This document shows, piece by piece, positions 52,463 through 64,000 of a stretch of DNA of 64,000 nt; the stretch's first letter is position 1; the number at the start of each line of letters is the position of its first letter. The stretch is taken from positions 21,773,110 to 21,837,109 of the forward strand of contig JANJXV010000025.1 of NCBI GenBank assembly GCA_024803745.1. Reading direction: 5' to 3'. This DNA is from Megascapheus bottae (Eukaryota; Chordata; Mammalia; Rodentia; Geomyidae). The notes under the pieces were generated by a model. That model had not been told where the DNA came from. It saw only the letters and a program-made list of their open reading frames with translations, and did no database searches. The position numbers were made by a program, and so were the translations under genes.

Positions 52463-55400
52463 ACATGTGCCACAGTCATGTGTTGTTTTCTCTGGGGATA
52501 GGGAAAGACGACAATCACACAACTGGACCTTAGAAATATGTATTGAGGACTATTTTAAAAAGCTTTAGATTTGCTGGGCACTGGTAGCTCATACCTGTCA
52601 CCTTAGTTATTCAGAAGGGTGACAGCTAAATATTACCATTCAAAGCAAGCCTGGGAAGTAAATGAAACTTTTTTTTGCCAGTCCTCGGGCTTAAACTCAG
52701 GACTTAGTCACTGTCTACGAGCTTTCTCAAAGCTAGAGCTCTACCAGTTGAGTCACAGCACCATTTTCACTTTTTCTGTGTATGTGGTACCAAGAAATCA
52801 AACTCAGGGCTTTATACATGGTAGGCAAGCACTCTACCAACTAGGCCACACTCTCAGCCTCCATGAAACTCTTACATCCAATTAACCAGCAAAAAGTTGA
52901 AGTAAAGATATTGCTCAAGTGTTAGCATACCAGTCCTAAGTGAAAAAAGCTAAGGGATAGAACCCAGTATCCATGCCCTGAGCTCAAGCCCTGATACCAG
53001 CGCGCTTGCGCTCACACAGACACACACATGCAGAGTTTTAGGTTAAGTGGTTCATTCTTTTTTTTTTTTTTGCCAGTCCTGGGCTTGAGCTCAGGGCCTG
53101 AGCACTGTCCTTGGATTTTCTCAAGGCTAGAGCTCTACCACTTGAGCCTCAGCACCACTTCCGGCTTTTTTTCTATATGTGGTACCGAGGAATCGAACCC
53201 GGGTCTTCATGCATGCTAGGCAAGCACTTTAACCACTAGGCCAAACTCCCGGCCCCGAGTGGTTCATTCTTTAGGCTAATGTGTCACATAATATACCAGG
53301 CTGGTATGGGGGCACATGTCTTTAAACTTTCACTTAGGCAGGTGGCTTTTTTGCGGGGGGAGGGCGGTGATGGTGGTGGAAGTAACTGGAGATTACACCA
53401 CAGACTCTTGTACATGCTAGGCAAGTGTTCAATCATTAAAGTATGTTCCTAAGCTATAGGTGGGTAATTTGACAATAGTAACCAACAAAAAGAGCCAAAA
53501 TTTAGTGAGTGCCCATTGTATGCTGCACACTGTTGAAAGATCAAAACTATAGGTTTCTTTTTGTCCAGTGACTCCACCTCTAGGAATTAATTCCAAATAA
53601 TTAATTTTGGACATGTGGACCAGGATAAGCCTGCAAGTTACTAAACTCCTAAATGCCATTTGGCCACTAATAAATCTCAAACCAGTCTTCCTCTTTAAAG
53701 GGAGTCTACAAAAGGAAAAAAATAATAAGATTTCATAGTTTCTTTATTTTTGTATGTGCTGTTCCTGGCACTTGAACTCTGGGCCTAGGGGCCGTCCTAG
53801 AAGCTTTCTTGCTGAAGCCTAATGCTTTACCACTTGAACCACAGCTCCACTTCCAGCTTTTTGGTGGTTAAGTGGAGATAAGAATCTTACAGATTCTCCT
53901 TCCCTGGCTGGCTTTGAAATGTAATCCTCAGATCTCAACCTCCTGAGTAGCTAGGGTTCAGGAACGAGCCACCAGCATCTGGCTTAGCAGCTCCTTTTGA
54001 ATGGTCCCCTCATCCACACCACATAACATCATTTCTGCCTATCCTCACAGTGGTCTAAGCTGCATACCCAATCAGATCACACTGCTTAAAATGCTTCCAA
54101 AGAGTTTTGCTGTCTATGAAGCGGTTTTCAAACTGTCCCAAGAATTGGCCTCTATTGTATCAGCAGTTTCTCTCTATCCACATGCTTCCCTTATAGTTAC
54201 CCTCTGGCCCCGCTCTCTAGTCTCAGCTTCCTCTGCCCACATCTCCAGAGTCTTCCATCTTCCACCCTACAGCACTCATAGTACATGTGCACTGGATTCT
54301 TCTTTCTGAGTTCCTGGCCCACCATACAGAATCCTGTCTTCTACATGGATGTCTCTGATGTATGGGGTCTGATACAAGCTAGATGTGGTAGCTCAGATCT
54401 GTAATCCTAGCTTACAAGGCGGAGGCAGGACGATTATGAGTTTGAGGCCTAGTTGAGCAATTTAGCAACAGCTTATTTTAGAGAACTAAATGAAACAAAG
54501 CAAAAAAGAAACCTCTCCTTTGTTCTGTTCTTCCTCTTTTTATTTAGTTAGTTAGTTTTGGTGCTTATGCTAGAGCTTGAACTTAGTACCTGGATGCTGC
54601 TCCTTAACTTTTTCACTCAAGGTTGGCACTCTATCATTTGAGCTCCAGCTCTACCTCCAGCTTTTTGGTGGTTCATTGGAAATAAGACTCATGAACTTTC
54701 CTGCCTGGGCTGGCTTTGAACCAGGATCCTCAGATCTCATCTTCCTGAGTAGCTAGGGTTATAGGCGTGAGCCATCAGCACCTGGGGATGCTTGAGGTTA
54801 TTATACAGACTATCTGCCTTTTATTCCTCTTCATTTCTTCTACTCCTCCTTCAGATTCCAGCTCCCGTGCCACCTCTCCCAGGAGATCTTCTCATGGCCT
54901 TTTCTGCTTGAGTCAGGCAGACTCCAAAGCGCACAGGCAGCTCTTTCATTGCTTGCTCCTATCTGTGCTCCTCTTCCCCTTGGCTGTGTGGGCTTGGTCC
55001 CCACAGGGGTCCTTTGCATTTTGGCATCTGGTACCAGGCCGCCATTCCTTCCCCTTCCTCTCCCAGACCTTAGTCCTGGCTGCCCAGTGCCAGGCTGAGC
55101 CATGGTGGAAAAGCCTTGCTTGCTCTTTGAGTCTCCCAGTGGGACCCATTCTCTCATGTCCCTGGATCCTGGGCCTCGCTGGGCTGGCAGTACTCAGTCC
55201 CCCTGGAAGACCTTACCTTGTAGAGCACCAGAAAGATCAGCAGCAGAAGCAGCAGCCCTCCCAGGCCACTCAGCACGTAGACATGGAGCATCGCCTTCTC
55301 GTACACCACGTCGACCTTCATGAGGACCTGCGGGGAGGGGGGAACCCCAAGAGTACAGGGAAGAACGGGCCCCACCCCCAGTCACCAGCCTGGGTCTCGG

Positions 55401-56297
55401 GATATCTCTCTGTACCACAGCATCAGACTCTGGTCCTAGACTAATGCATCGCCGACTGTGGTTATTACAATGACTTGGTACAAATGGCCCTCGAAGACTG
55501 CCTGACTTCCTTATTCTATCCCCATGCTCAACAGCTGAGCTGGTTTCTACTGGTACTGGGGGCTCATACCTGTAATCAGTTATTCAAGAAGCTAAAATCT
55601 GTGGACTGTAGTTCGAAACCAGCTCATGCAGAGAAGTCTATGTGACTCTAATATCCAGTCTAGTAAAAAGCTGAAAGTGGAGGTATGTCTCAAGTGGTAG
55701 GATGCCAGCCTTGAGCGGAAAAAGCTAAGAGATAGTGCCCAGGTCCTGCGTTCAAGCCCCAGTAGTGGCATGTGCACGCATACACACACTGCTTTCTGCT
55801 CATCTTTCTTCTGCTAGCTGGACTGAACTTCTTGCTTTTCCTCCCCTTTGGGGCTCTGTGCTTGCTGTTTGCATGAAGCAGCCCATCTCTGCACTGACAG
55901 GCTGGTGGCTATTTGCTAAGCTTTTCTAGGACTCATCTTTAGTTGATGCCTTAGTCATGGAACCTGAAACAGGCAGCCTTGCCAGCAATTTGCCCCCATG
56001 AGGTGGGAGCTTCTTTGTGGCCCACAGTGCCCACTTGGGGAGGCGCCAGTCCTCCGTTTTCCCACATAGCTCCCCCCACAAGCTCTTGTCTGAAGTTCCT
56101 GAGACCCTCTGTCCCGGGTTTTGAGGCAGGGGCTACCTGAGCCTGGGCGGCCTTGATGCCATACAGGTGGAAATGCTTGCTGCTGTTGAAGGAGATGGAG
56201 AGGGAGCTGCAGAGGCTGAGCATGGAGGAGGCCTGGGGACGGAGCGGGGAGATATCAGGATGGGGTCCCATGAATGTCTGCCCTCCTCGATGCTGTG

Positions 56298-56339
<42 letters not shown>

Positions 56340-59300
56340 TGGCTAGTGGAATAACCCACACCGACTCGGCTCTCCTGTGGCATTCTAATGTGTCATTCCC
56401 CCATTGGTGGCGGGGAAGTTTTCCCATAGGGAACACACAGGAACTATCCACGGAGCGAGTTCCCAACCACTCCCTGTTACCAGCTTGGAGCAGATGCTAC
56501 CTGGATCTCCTCCACCAGCTCCACAGTGCCCAGCACATGCACAAGGATCTCCGGCCTGAAGGAAATGGGGCAGCGGAGCTGGACTCCAGGGTGACAAGAC
56601 TGAGACAGGAGCAGAGGAGTCAGAGCCAGGTCCTCTCCGCCCTGCCCACCCCCCATCCCCAGGGCTCACACACCCCACCTCAGTTGCATTGGCTGGTATC
56701 CTCAGATCCTCAAGAAAGCAGGTAACAGGAGGCTCCTAAGAATGCAGGGGGGTGAGGGGAGGTCCCGGTGGCCCCAAAGGTCTCTTCTCACCCCAGATAA
56801 AACCAGGGTGTCCCAGTTTTCCTCTTCATTGAGTCTATGGGATTCCAATCCTAACTTTCTTCCTACTTCCAACTCTGCACTGTACCCTGGGCCAGCCCTC
56901 CCCCCAACTTCTAGGTGGTCTCCCCTCCCTCTTCTGGGTGGCACTCACCATCAGCACTCTCCAGGTGTGAGTGATGGGCCCCTTAGTATACGGCTGTGGC
57001 ACCCTCACCAAGGCTTCCAGGGGGGGCATGCTGTGGTTGTGGAGGGAAGGCTGAATCCTTACCTGGCACAGAAGACAGAGACTAATTCAGGTGCCGGTGG
57101 CTTACTTTAATCCTAATGATTCGGGAGATTTTAGGATGACAGTTCAAAGCCAGTCCAGACAGGAAAGTGCATGTGACTCTTATTTCCAATAAATCATCCA
57201 AAATGAAATGGAGTTGTGGCTCGAGTGGTAGAGTGCTAGCCTTCAACAAAAAGACACAGGAGAGGGGCCGGGAGTTTGGCCTAGTGGTAGAGTGCTTGCC
57301 TAGCATGCACAAAGACCCGGGTTCAATTCCTCGGTACCACATACATTGAAAAAAGCTGGAAGTGGTGCTTAGGCTCAAGAGGTAGAGTGCTAAGCCTTGA
57401 GAAAGTCCAAGGACAGTGCTCAGGCCCTAAGCCCAAGCCCAGGACTGGCAAAAAAAAAATACTCAGGCCCTGAGTTCAAGCCCCAGGACTGGCACAGAAT
57501 ACAAAAACAACAACAAAAAACAGACTGGGCCAGGCATGGTGGCTCATGCCTGTAATCCTTGCTACTCAGGAGGCTGAGATCTGAGGAATGTGGTTCAAAG
57601 CCAGCTTGGGCACTACAAAGCCTCTGAGACTCTTATCTCCAGATAACCACTAGAAAACTGGAGGTGGTGCTGTGGCTCAAGGAGTAGGGTGGTAGCCTTA
57701 AGTTGAAGAGCTCAGGGACAGCACCTAGGCCCAGAGTTCAAGCCCCATGACCGACTGAGAAAACAAAACAAAAACAGAGGCTGCAGAGTCTAAAGGCCAG
57801 CCACTCCTACTGCTTCCCACTCCGTGGGCCCAGTGATCGTCCATGGTTGAGGCTCAGGGACTATCAGACATTGCCCATGAAGTGTCGCACCTGCCTCTAC
57901 CCTCGCACCTGCCTCTACCCTCACAGGCTTCTAGGAGACAGCCCTCACCCATCTTGCAAGGGCCTGTCCCAGTTCTTCCCCTAACTGTCTGGCTGATGCC
58001 CCAAAGACGGGCAGCTGTCCCCCATGCCTCTCAGGACAGTCGAGGGGCTGCTGTGTCCACAGCTTCCTGAGGACAGCCATGCCTGAGTTCATGAGTTCAT
58101 GTCCAACTCCTTTCTGTTTACCACCATACTCATTGAAAAAGTCACTTTTCTTTCTGTTTGGAGCTGGGATTGAACCCACGGCTTTGTACATCTTAAGCAT
58201 TTGATCAACCACTGAGATACACGCCCAACCAAATGAAAGTTTTTTGAATGAATGAACAAAAGAATGAATGCATGACTATCTCACAAAGACAGATGTACAA
58301 AGATTAGTTGTACAAGGCAGTTTGAAAAAGAATCATTTTGGCAACTGCATTGAATGAAGAGCCATTTCCTGATTTATTTATTTCTTCTTTTTTTATTTTT
58401 GGGCCAATACTGGGGCTTGAACTCAGGGTCTGAGCACTGTCTTTGGGTTTTTTCAAGGCTAGAGCTCTACCACTTGAGCCACAGCACCATTTCCTGCTTT
58501 TTGCTATGTATGTGGTACCAAGGAATTGAACCTGGATCGTTGTGCATGCTAGGCAAGCACTCTACCACGAGGCCAAACTCCCCCCCCCCCTTTTTTTTTG
58601 TCAGTTGTGGGCCTTGAACTCTGGCCTGGATGCACAATAAATACATACATACATAAATACATAAATAAAACCTAGGTTCCAGTGCTGGGGGTGTGGCTCA
58701 AGTAGTAGAGTACCTGCTTAGCAAACCAGAGGCCCTAAGTTCAAATATCCATACAGATTCTTTCCCACTGAGGTTCCTACCTGGTAGATATGCTGGACTT
58801 GGTGGACCTTGGGGCCTTTGGGGGTGAAGCTGATGTACAATGTGGAATTTTCCTGGCTGTGGAAAGAGAAGGACAGAGATGAGAGAAGAGGAGATGGCTG
58901 CAGGGACTCCAGGAAGGCTAGGAGCTGCTAGCTCTGGGCTGCGGACCACACAGGCACCATCTCAGTCCTTTGAGAACTATGTCCCATAGAGAGATGGGTG
59001 AAGCCTGAGGACTGCATCCTCTACAGCATGCTACCTCACCTGTGTCTCCCCCATCTTCTGGTCCTGCTCCTCCCCCAGCATCCTTCCAGCTGACCTTCCT
59101 AACACAATTCTCATCTTCTGATCATTGCTCAGAACCTGACCTTGCTCCCTGCCTTCTTCCAGGGCAGGTCCAAGCACCAGGTCCAGGCAGGCCTTCCCAT
59201 TACCTGTCCACCTCTGCCCTTGGTGGAGCCTGCATGCTTCTTACCCCCACATCTGCGCCCTTCTTCCTGTCCTCATCATTGACCTGCGCCCAGGTCAAGC

Positions 59301-62247
59301 TCCACCTTCTCCATACAATTTTTTTTTTTTTTGCCAGTCCTGGGCTTGAGCTCAGGGCCTGAGCCCTGTCCTTGGACTTTCTCAAGGCTAGCGCTCTACC
59401 ACTTGAGCCTCAGCACCACTTCCGGCTTTTTTCTATGTATGTGGTACCGAGGAATCGAACCCAGGTCTTCGTGCATGCTAGGCAAACACTCTACCACTAG
59501 GCCAAACTCCCGGCCCCTGGGCTGGCTTTGCATCATGATCCTTAGATCTCAGCCTCCTGAGTAGTTAGGATTACATGCATGGACCACCAGCACCCAGCCC
59601 ACGCTCTGATTTTTCTATCAGTATCATTCCACTTGGTATTTGAGTTCAGAAGCATTGGAGAGCTGATCTCAGACATTGCTTCTGCCCTCATCTCACTGAG
59701 CCAACTTGGAAAAACAAAAACAGCACTCTACTTTCCTAGTTTTCCTTTGCTATGAAACTAGAACATCCCACAAGGCATTCCCAGGAGTCCTTTCTGCTAC
59801 AGCCTTTGGAGATTGACCAGTTCTGAATGTGGGTTGTCTGACTGGACCATAAGCTCCCAGAGGGCAAGAGTCACTGTGGAAACCTTTCTCCAGTCTCTCT
59901 AGCACTGCTGGCCCCTAGCAAGAATCCAGAACAGCTGGAAATGGTCAAGAGCTTGGCTTACAGCTCTGAGATCAGACTTAAATGCAGACTGCAGTCCTTC
60001 CAAGCCATGTGACCTTGGGCAAGCGTGTGCCTTCTCTGAGCGTGTGTTCATTAGGAAGATGAGGAAAGACTCAGCTGCGTTGAGGTGTGGAAAGCTCCAA
60101 GGACAGCCTGCAGCCAGCCAGGGTACACATCTGACATGGATTCCTTTCACTGGTGAATGTCATTGACTCAGAGCTCTTCAAGTGCCTCCATCTTTGCAGC
60201 ACTGAAGATTCTGGGGGCTGGGATCAGTTCTATCTGCCTATCCATCCAAGCTTGAGCAAAAGAGCAGACTGGGAGGAGAACCCTGGGGATGAGGCGGGGC
60301 CCGGGTGGGGGAGACTGGGAGAAGAGGTAGACAAGGCACAGACTCACTCTTCGATGAGGATGTTGATGGGATATAGGACAGGGATGCTGGTGGTGGCCGA
60401 GTTGTCCTTCAGGAGCCCCGAGTCCTCATTCTGGCTGCATGGGGTAGGCGTGGGGGGCGGGAACAGTGTTAAAGGGGCGTGGCCAGGCTTGGGAAGGGCC
60501 AAAGCAAGTGCTGGGCTGTAGGGCCTGCTCACCAGTGCACAGTGGCGTTTAGCTCAACAAAGTCTCCCCAGGAGCTGTTCATCAGAGTGTTAAACATCAC
60601 CTGGACACCAAACTGGCAGGGCAGGAGTGGGAAGGAAGACATCGGGGCTCAGGGACAGGCCAAGAGGGCCTCAGAACCCCAGTTCAGTCACCAGAATCGG
60701 GGAATACACAGCAAATGCTGTCCACCACACTGGGCTGGTTTCAGTCCCACCGATTAAATGAAGAAAAGTGAGGCTCCAGAGTGTTAGGCCAGGTGTGAAT
60801 GAATGACCCAGTCCCAGATTTTTTTTTTCTGAGGCCCAAATCCAGACTCTGAAGCAAGACACAAAGCAACTCATGGAGTGGGGAGGGTCCTTCCTGGCCA
60901 AGAACTCCCCCCCCCTACCAGCTGGGGCTGGCATGGACAGTACTTACCGAGCTGCCTGCTTTGAAGATGGGAGAGCTCACGTTGCAGGAGAGAGTCCTGG
61001 TCAGAAGCCCCACTTTCTCAAGATGTTCCTCGCAATTCACAGGTACCTGGCTGTGTGGCTAGAAGCAGAAAGAACAGGGACTTGTCAGCAGACAGCTCCC
61101 TCTGGGGAACGCAGGCCTCCCCAGAGGCCATGACCTCCTGCAGGGCTTTGTCCTTGCCATGGAATGTTCAACACTGTAATGGTAGCTCCTTTTTTGGGGG
61201 GGGGAGGGAAGGGGGTAGTCATGGGGTCTGAACTCTGGGCCTGGGCACTATCCCTGAGCAATTCAGATCAAAGCTAACACTCTACCATTTTGAGTCACAG
61301 TATCACTTCCGGTTTTCTGGTGGTTAATTAGAGATAAGACTCTCATGGACTTTAGTGCCCAGGCTGGGTTTGAACCGTGATCCTCAGATCTCAGCCTCCT
61401 TAGTAACTAGGATTACAGGCATGAGCCACTGCGCCCAGTTTAGGCGTCACTTTTATAATACTAATTTTAAAATAAAAGTTTAAAACACTTCTCACAGACA
61501 TTGGCACCTTTCTGAGGAAAGGATGCCATGTCATTGTATTCCACAAGACCCTTCCCTAAGACACTCAGTAAATGGTGTGTGTCCCCACTTTTTCATTGTA
61601 GATATAAGGGGTGCTGGGAACTTAAGGGGGTGGCCCTCAGATCTCGGTCTACCCAACACTGTCCTGGATGCCTGAGGCCCAAGAAGATAGCTGGGGTCCC
61701 TGCAGGAATCTTAACACCAGCAGCTGGCTCACCTTGAGTACCTCTGCCTTGCGGAAAGATAGGCCGCTCGGGAACTCCAGGGCCAGCTGGACCCAATAAG
61801 CATCTTCTCCCCGGTTACTCAGCACCCACTCCACAGCCAGACTGGCAGAGGGCCTCAGAGGCAGGAATCTGGCTCTATAGAGGCAAGACGAAGCCGGCAG
61901 GATTGAGGTAGGCACTTGTGACAGGTCACAAAAATCAAGCTTCTGTGTGCACAGCTCATCGTAAGGACTCAACTTTATTCCTTTGGGTGTTTTGTTGTTG
62001 TTGTTGTTGTTTTGTTTTGTTTTGTCTGTCATGGGGCTAAAACTCCTGGCTTGGGTGCTGTCCCTGAGCTCTTCTGCTCAAAGCTAGCTCTCTATCACTT
62101 TGAGCCACAATTCCACTTCTGGTTTTCTGGTAGTTAATTGGAGATAAGAATCTCACAGACTTTCCTGCCTGGACTGGCTTTGGATCCCAGATCTCAGCCT
62201 CCTGAGTAGCTAGGATTATAGGGATGAGCCACCAGTGCCTGGCTGAA

Positions 62248-62303
<56 letters not shown>

Positions 62304-62961
62304 GGAGGGTTGAATTCAGAGCTCTGTGCTTGCTAGGCAAGAACTCTACCACTTGAGCTAGACCTCTGTCCTCTTTTTGCTTCAGTTCTTTCTCCAAATA
62401 GTGACTTGCGTTTTTTTCCCCCAGGTTAGCCTACACTGCAGTCCTCCCACCTGTCCCTTCTGTATGACAGGGACAATAGATGTATACTACCTCTCCTGGC
62501 CTGAGACTGGCGTTTCTCAGAGGCGGGGAGAGGGAGTTGGCATCCCCTGCTGACATATGCAGGGGATAGAGAGGAAGGCAGAGATAACTCTAGTCCAGAG
62601 TTCTTTTTGGCAGTCTCAGGAGACCCAAGTCTAACTGAGAGTCCTACAGACCTGGCAGGTGAGGACAGCGCCAAGTTCAAGTTCGCTTCACACTTCTTAT
62701 CCTCCCCACAGTTCTTCTCAAAAGGGATCTGAAAGTCAAGAGGATGGGACTGGGAGACTCAGGGTTCACAGCAATAGGGGCTAAGCTGGGCGGAGCCTGC
62801 ATCTGCCCTTCTTCCCTCTCCCCGCCAGATCTTGGGACCAAACTCAGGGCCTTGTAGTTGCCAGACAAGAGCTCTTCCACTGAACTAATTCCCCTACCCT
62901 GCCTTACCTCCGTGATCTCTGAGTGTGGTGAGGGTCTCAGGATGGGCTGCATGTCTTTGAT
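51965..62961 (-). CDS. ITGAL: ITGAL (CD11a, integrin alpha-L), C-terminal part
   Basis: Thirteen minus-strand exons: 62908-62961, 62652-62728, 61733-61874, 60948-61058, 60533-60612, 60348-60434, 58781-58856, 56949-57062, 56679-56735, 56501-56599, 56137-56232, 55217-55327, 51965-52135. All phases fit and encode the last 424 residues; upstream exons lie beyond the window. The reads include [25 protein letters not shown] and NILIED of the thigh/calf ectodomain with several N-glycosylation sequons. The membrane helix follows ([19 protein letters not shown]), then a 56-residue tail opening [15 protein letters not shown] is the conserved inner-membrane clasp with beta2. The tail wording ([16 protein letters not shown]) matches CD11a rather than CD11b/c/d. 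With ITGB2 it forms LFA-1, the leukocyte receptor for ICAMs. The 62652 exon uses an unusual GTCTGT donor. Confidence 0.95.
52205..53460. repeat. SINEs and (CA)n in the last ITGAL intron
   Basis: A plus-strand B1-headed SINE covers 52205-52420 and ends in (CA)n to 52462. A second plus-strand copy is split into 52570-52668 and 52860-53030 by a reversed IDL-Geo. Another reversed IDL-Geo at 53061-53257 has a perfect 15-bp target duplication (agtggttcattcttt, 53046-53060 and 53258-53272). An ID fragment lies at 53385-53460. Confidence 0.85.
53461..55216. repeat. Rest of the last ITGAL intron
   Basis: 53540-53640 recalls an old L1 fragment (TGACTCCACCTCTAGGAATT). Reversed B1-headed SINEs cover 53755-53995 and 54560-54785. 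A B1 fragment lies at 54370-54500. 54000-54370 and 54790-55216 show no repeat or gene. Confidence 0.6.
55550..55790 (+). repeat. B1-headed SINE in an ITGAL intron
   Basis: Plus-strand copy from TACTGGGGGCTCATACCTGT to the tail ending CAAGCCCCAGTAGTGGCA. Confidence 0.75.
56303..56338. repeat. (GT)n microsatellite
   Basis: About 17 GT units, 70 bp upstream of the ITGAL exon 56137-56232. Confidence 0.95.
57085..58770. repeat. SINE-filled ITGAL intron
   Basis: A plus-strand B1-headed copy (57085-57262) is interrupted by a plus-strand IDL-Geo (57265-57455) and resumes to 57510. A further B1-headed copy covers 57530-57765. 57780-58135 shows nothing. A reversed ID fragment covers 58140-58230. A reversed IDL-Geo covers 58385-58590. 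ATAC/AAAT repeats lie at 58635-58670, and an ID fragment at 58682-58755. Confidence 0.75.
59315..60095. repeat. SINEs and MIR in an ITGAL intron
   Basis: A reversed IDL-Geo with T-run covers 59315-59515, directly followed by the head end of a reversed B1-headed SINE to 59600. 59605-59925 is unique-looking. 59930-60095 is a plus-strand MIR, recognised from GACCTTGGGCAAGCGTGTGC and the GAGATCAGACTTAAATGCAG core. Confidence 0.75.
61190..62370. repeat. SINEs and (GT)n in ITGAL introns
   Basis: Reversed B1-headed SINEs cover 61190-61440 and 62030-62245. A TTG tract precedes the second at 61995-62025. A long (GT)n run at 62250-62300 leads into a reversed ID fragment to 62370. A further ID fragment lies at about 62830-62905. 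Confidence 0.75.
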
Positions 62962-64000
62962 CTGAATAAAGAGACAGGAGAGCTCTGCTGAGGTCCTGAG
63001 CCTCAGGAAGAGGACGTGAGCAGCTGGGGTGACCATGGCCTTTCTAACCAAGAGCCAACACGTCCACAGGGCTGGCCCTGCTCTCCCACCCATGCCCAGG
63101 CCATGCGTGCAGCGTTCCTCTGGTGGTAGTGCCAATGGGAGGCAGAGGCTTGGAAAAAGGCTCTTTAGTCTAAGGGTGGTAAGCTTCTAGAAAGATTCTA
63201 TGGGTTTCCAGTTGGTATATTCTAGAAAGACTCCAACCTCCTCTGCCTTCAGACTTTACTCCTTTCTCTATCTTCTATCTAACCAAAGTCTACCCCTTTT
63301 GCAAGAGCCAGAACCAATGGCACTTCCCTGGGAAGTCTTTTTGACTTTGACAGTGACAGGGTCTACACACTGTGTAATCTGGCCCTGCGTTTAGTATCTG
63401 TGGTCCCCACACCTTCTTGGTCAGCTCTTTAAAACAGAACTGCTACCTTTTGTCCAGTGGAATACCCACCCAGTCAGCCTTGCCCAGAGAACCTCTAAGG
63501 CTGCTGGGAGCAATCACATGGCTAAATTCTGACCATTGAGATACCAGGAAATCCTACTCTTCTGCCCTCCAGTGCACACCTGATGTTTAGAGCCTAAGTG
63601 ATAGGAAACGCACGCAGGAGGAGAATCACCGAAGCCGAGGCTGCTGCTTTAGAGCAGGAAGCAATCTAGATAGGAAGCCTTCACAGGGCCCCACGTGTTT
63701 AGTAAACACAGGCTTACTAGGACTCGGCCTCACACTTTGGTCTGCCTATGGTGTGGTTTTGGTGCTGCAGAGGCAAAGCTGATTGGCTGCAAGAGAAACC
63801 ATGTGGCCTGAAGAGCCAATAGCATTTATTATCAGCCTCTTTCTCGATAAAGTCTCCCAACACTTCGGGGCACAGAACTGCCACTCCTGCATATCCCTGC
63901 CTTTTATAGAAAAGATGGGCTTTAAAAAATATTTCTTTATTATTTTATTTTATTTATTTATTTTTGGTGCTGGTACTAGGGCCTGAATTTGAGGCCTAAA
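62962..64000. other. ITGAL intron at the window edge
   Basis: No further ITGAL exon could be recognised here, although the gene must continue. Most of the stretch is unique-looking. A TTTA-rich tract at 63930-63965 leads into the tail end of a reversed SINE that runs off the window. Confidence 0.6.

Noticed and set aside
54767..55444. 225-codon plus-strand frame opposite the ITGAL membrane exon
   Set aside because: It spans a SINE, intron and the antisense of the transmembrane exon, with no coherent domain.

Overview
This is a mammalian nuclear window, most likely from a geomyoid rodent (pocket mouse, kangaroo rat or pocket gopher). The intergenic and intronic DNA is packed with a dimeric SINE. 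Its left half is a tRNA-Ala/ID-type monomer and its right half a distinctive monomer, matching the published description of IDL-Geo, a family restricted to Geomyoidea. The species call is an inference from these repeats; the gene calls rest on reading the exons.

The gene order corresponds to human 16p11.2 read in reverse: PRR14 (minus, 1.6-6.1 kb), ZNF689 (plus, 16.5-20.5 kb), a dead ZNF785 (plus, about 25.0-27.05 kb), ZNF688 (plus, 29.7-32.1 kb), ZNF764 (plus, 37.6-39.9 kb), ZNF768 (plus, 45.8-47.8 kb) and the 3' half of ITGAL (minus, 52.0-63.0 kb, continuing beyond the right edge). No separate ZNF747 is seen. Exon boundaries were read by hand with GT/AG sites and phases, and the four zinc-finger genes and PRR14 give uninterrupted proteins (PRR14 598 aa, ZNF689 500, ZNF688 271, ZNF764 410, ZNF768 561). 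The visible ITGAL part encodes 424 C-terminal residues.

The KRAB zinc-finger genes share one three-exon plan: KRAB-A exon, KRAB-B exon, finger exon, all with phase-1 introns. Their CpG-island promoters carry a shared 18-bp motif of the form CCATnTT(n3)TRARGGCR. ZNF688 and ZNF764 share a nearly identical 140-bp KRAB-A block, which suggests gene conversion, and ZNF688, ZNF764 and the ZNF785 relic share a C-terminal tail motif. By family knowledge these proteins are nuclear DNA-binding repressors acting through TRIM28. PRR14 tethers heterochromatin to the nuclear lamina. ITGAL (CD11a) is the leukocyte LFA-1 alpha chain.

The most novel object is a 529-bp composite retroposon at 9400-9928. It has an ID-type head, a GC-rich array of 56-bp units and an A-tail, between 17-bp target-site duplications, a layout reminiscent of primate SVA elements. 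Also notable are an orphan promoter at 6.97 kb with an optimal start codon spliced in a phase that fits ZNF689 exon 2, and an intron of ZNF764 that is wholly open and in frame.
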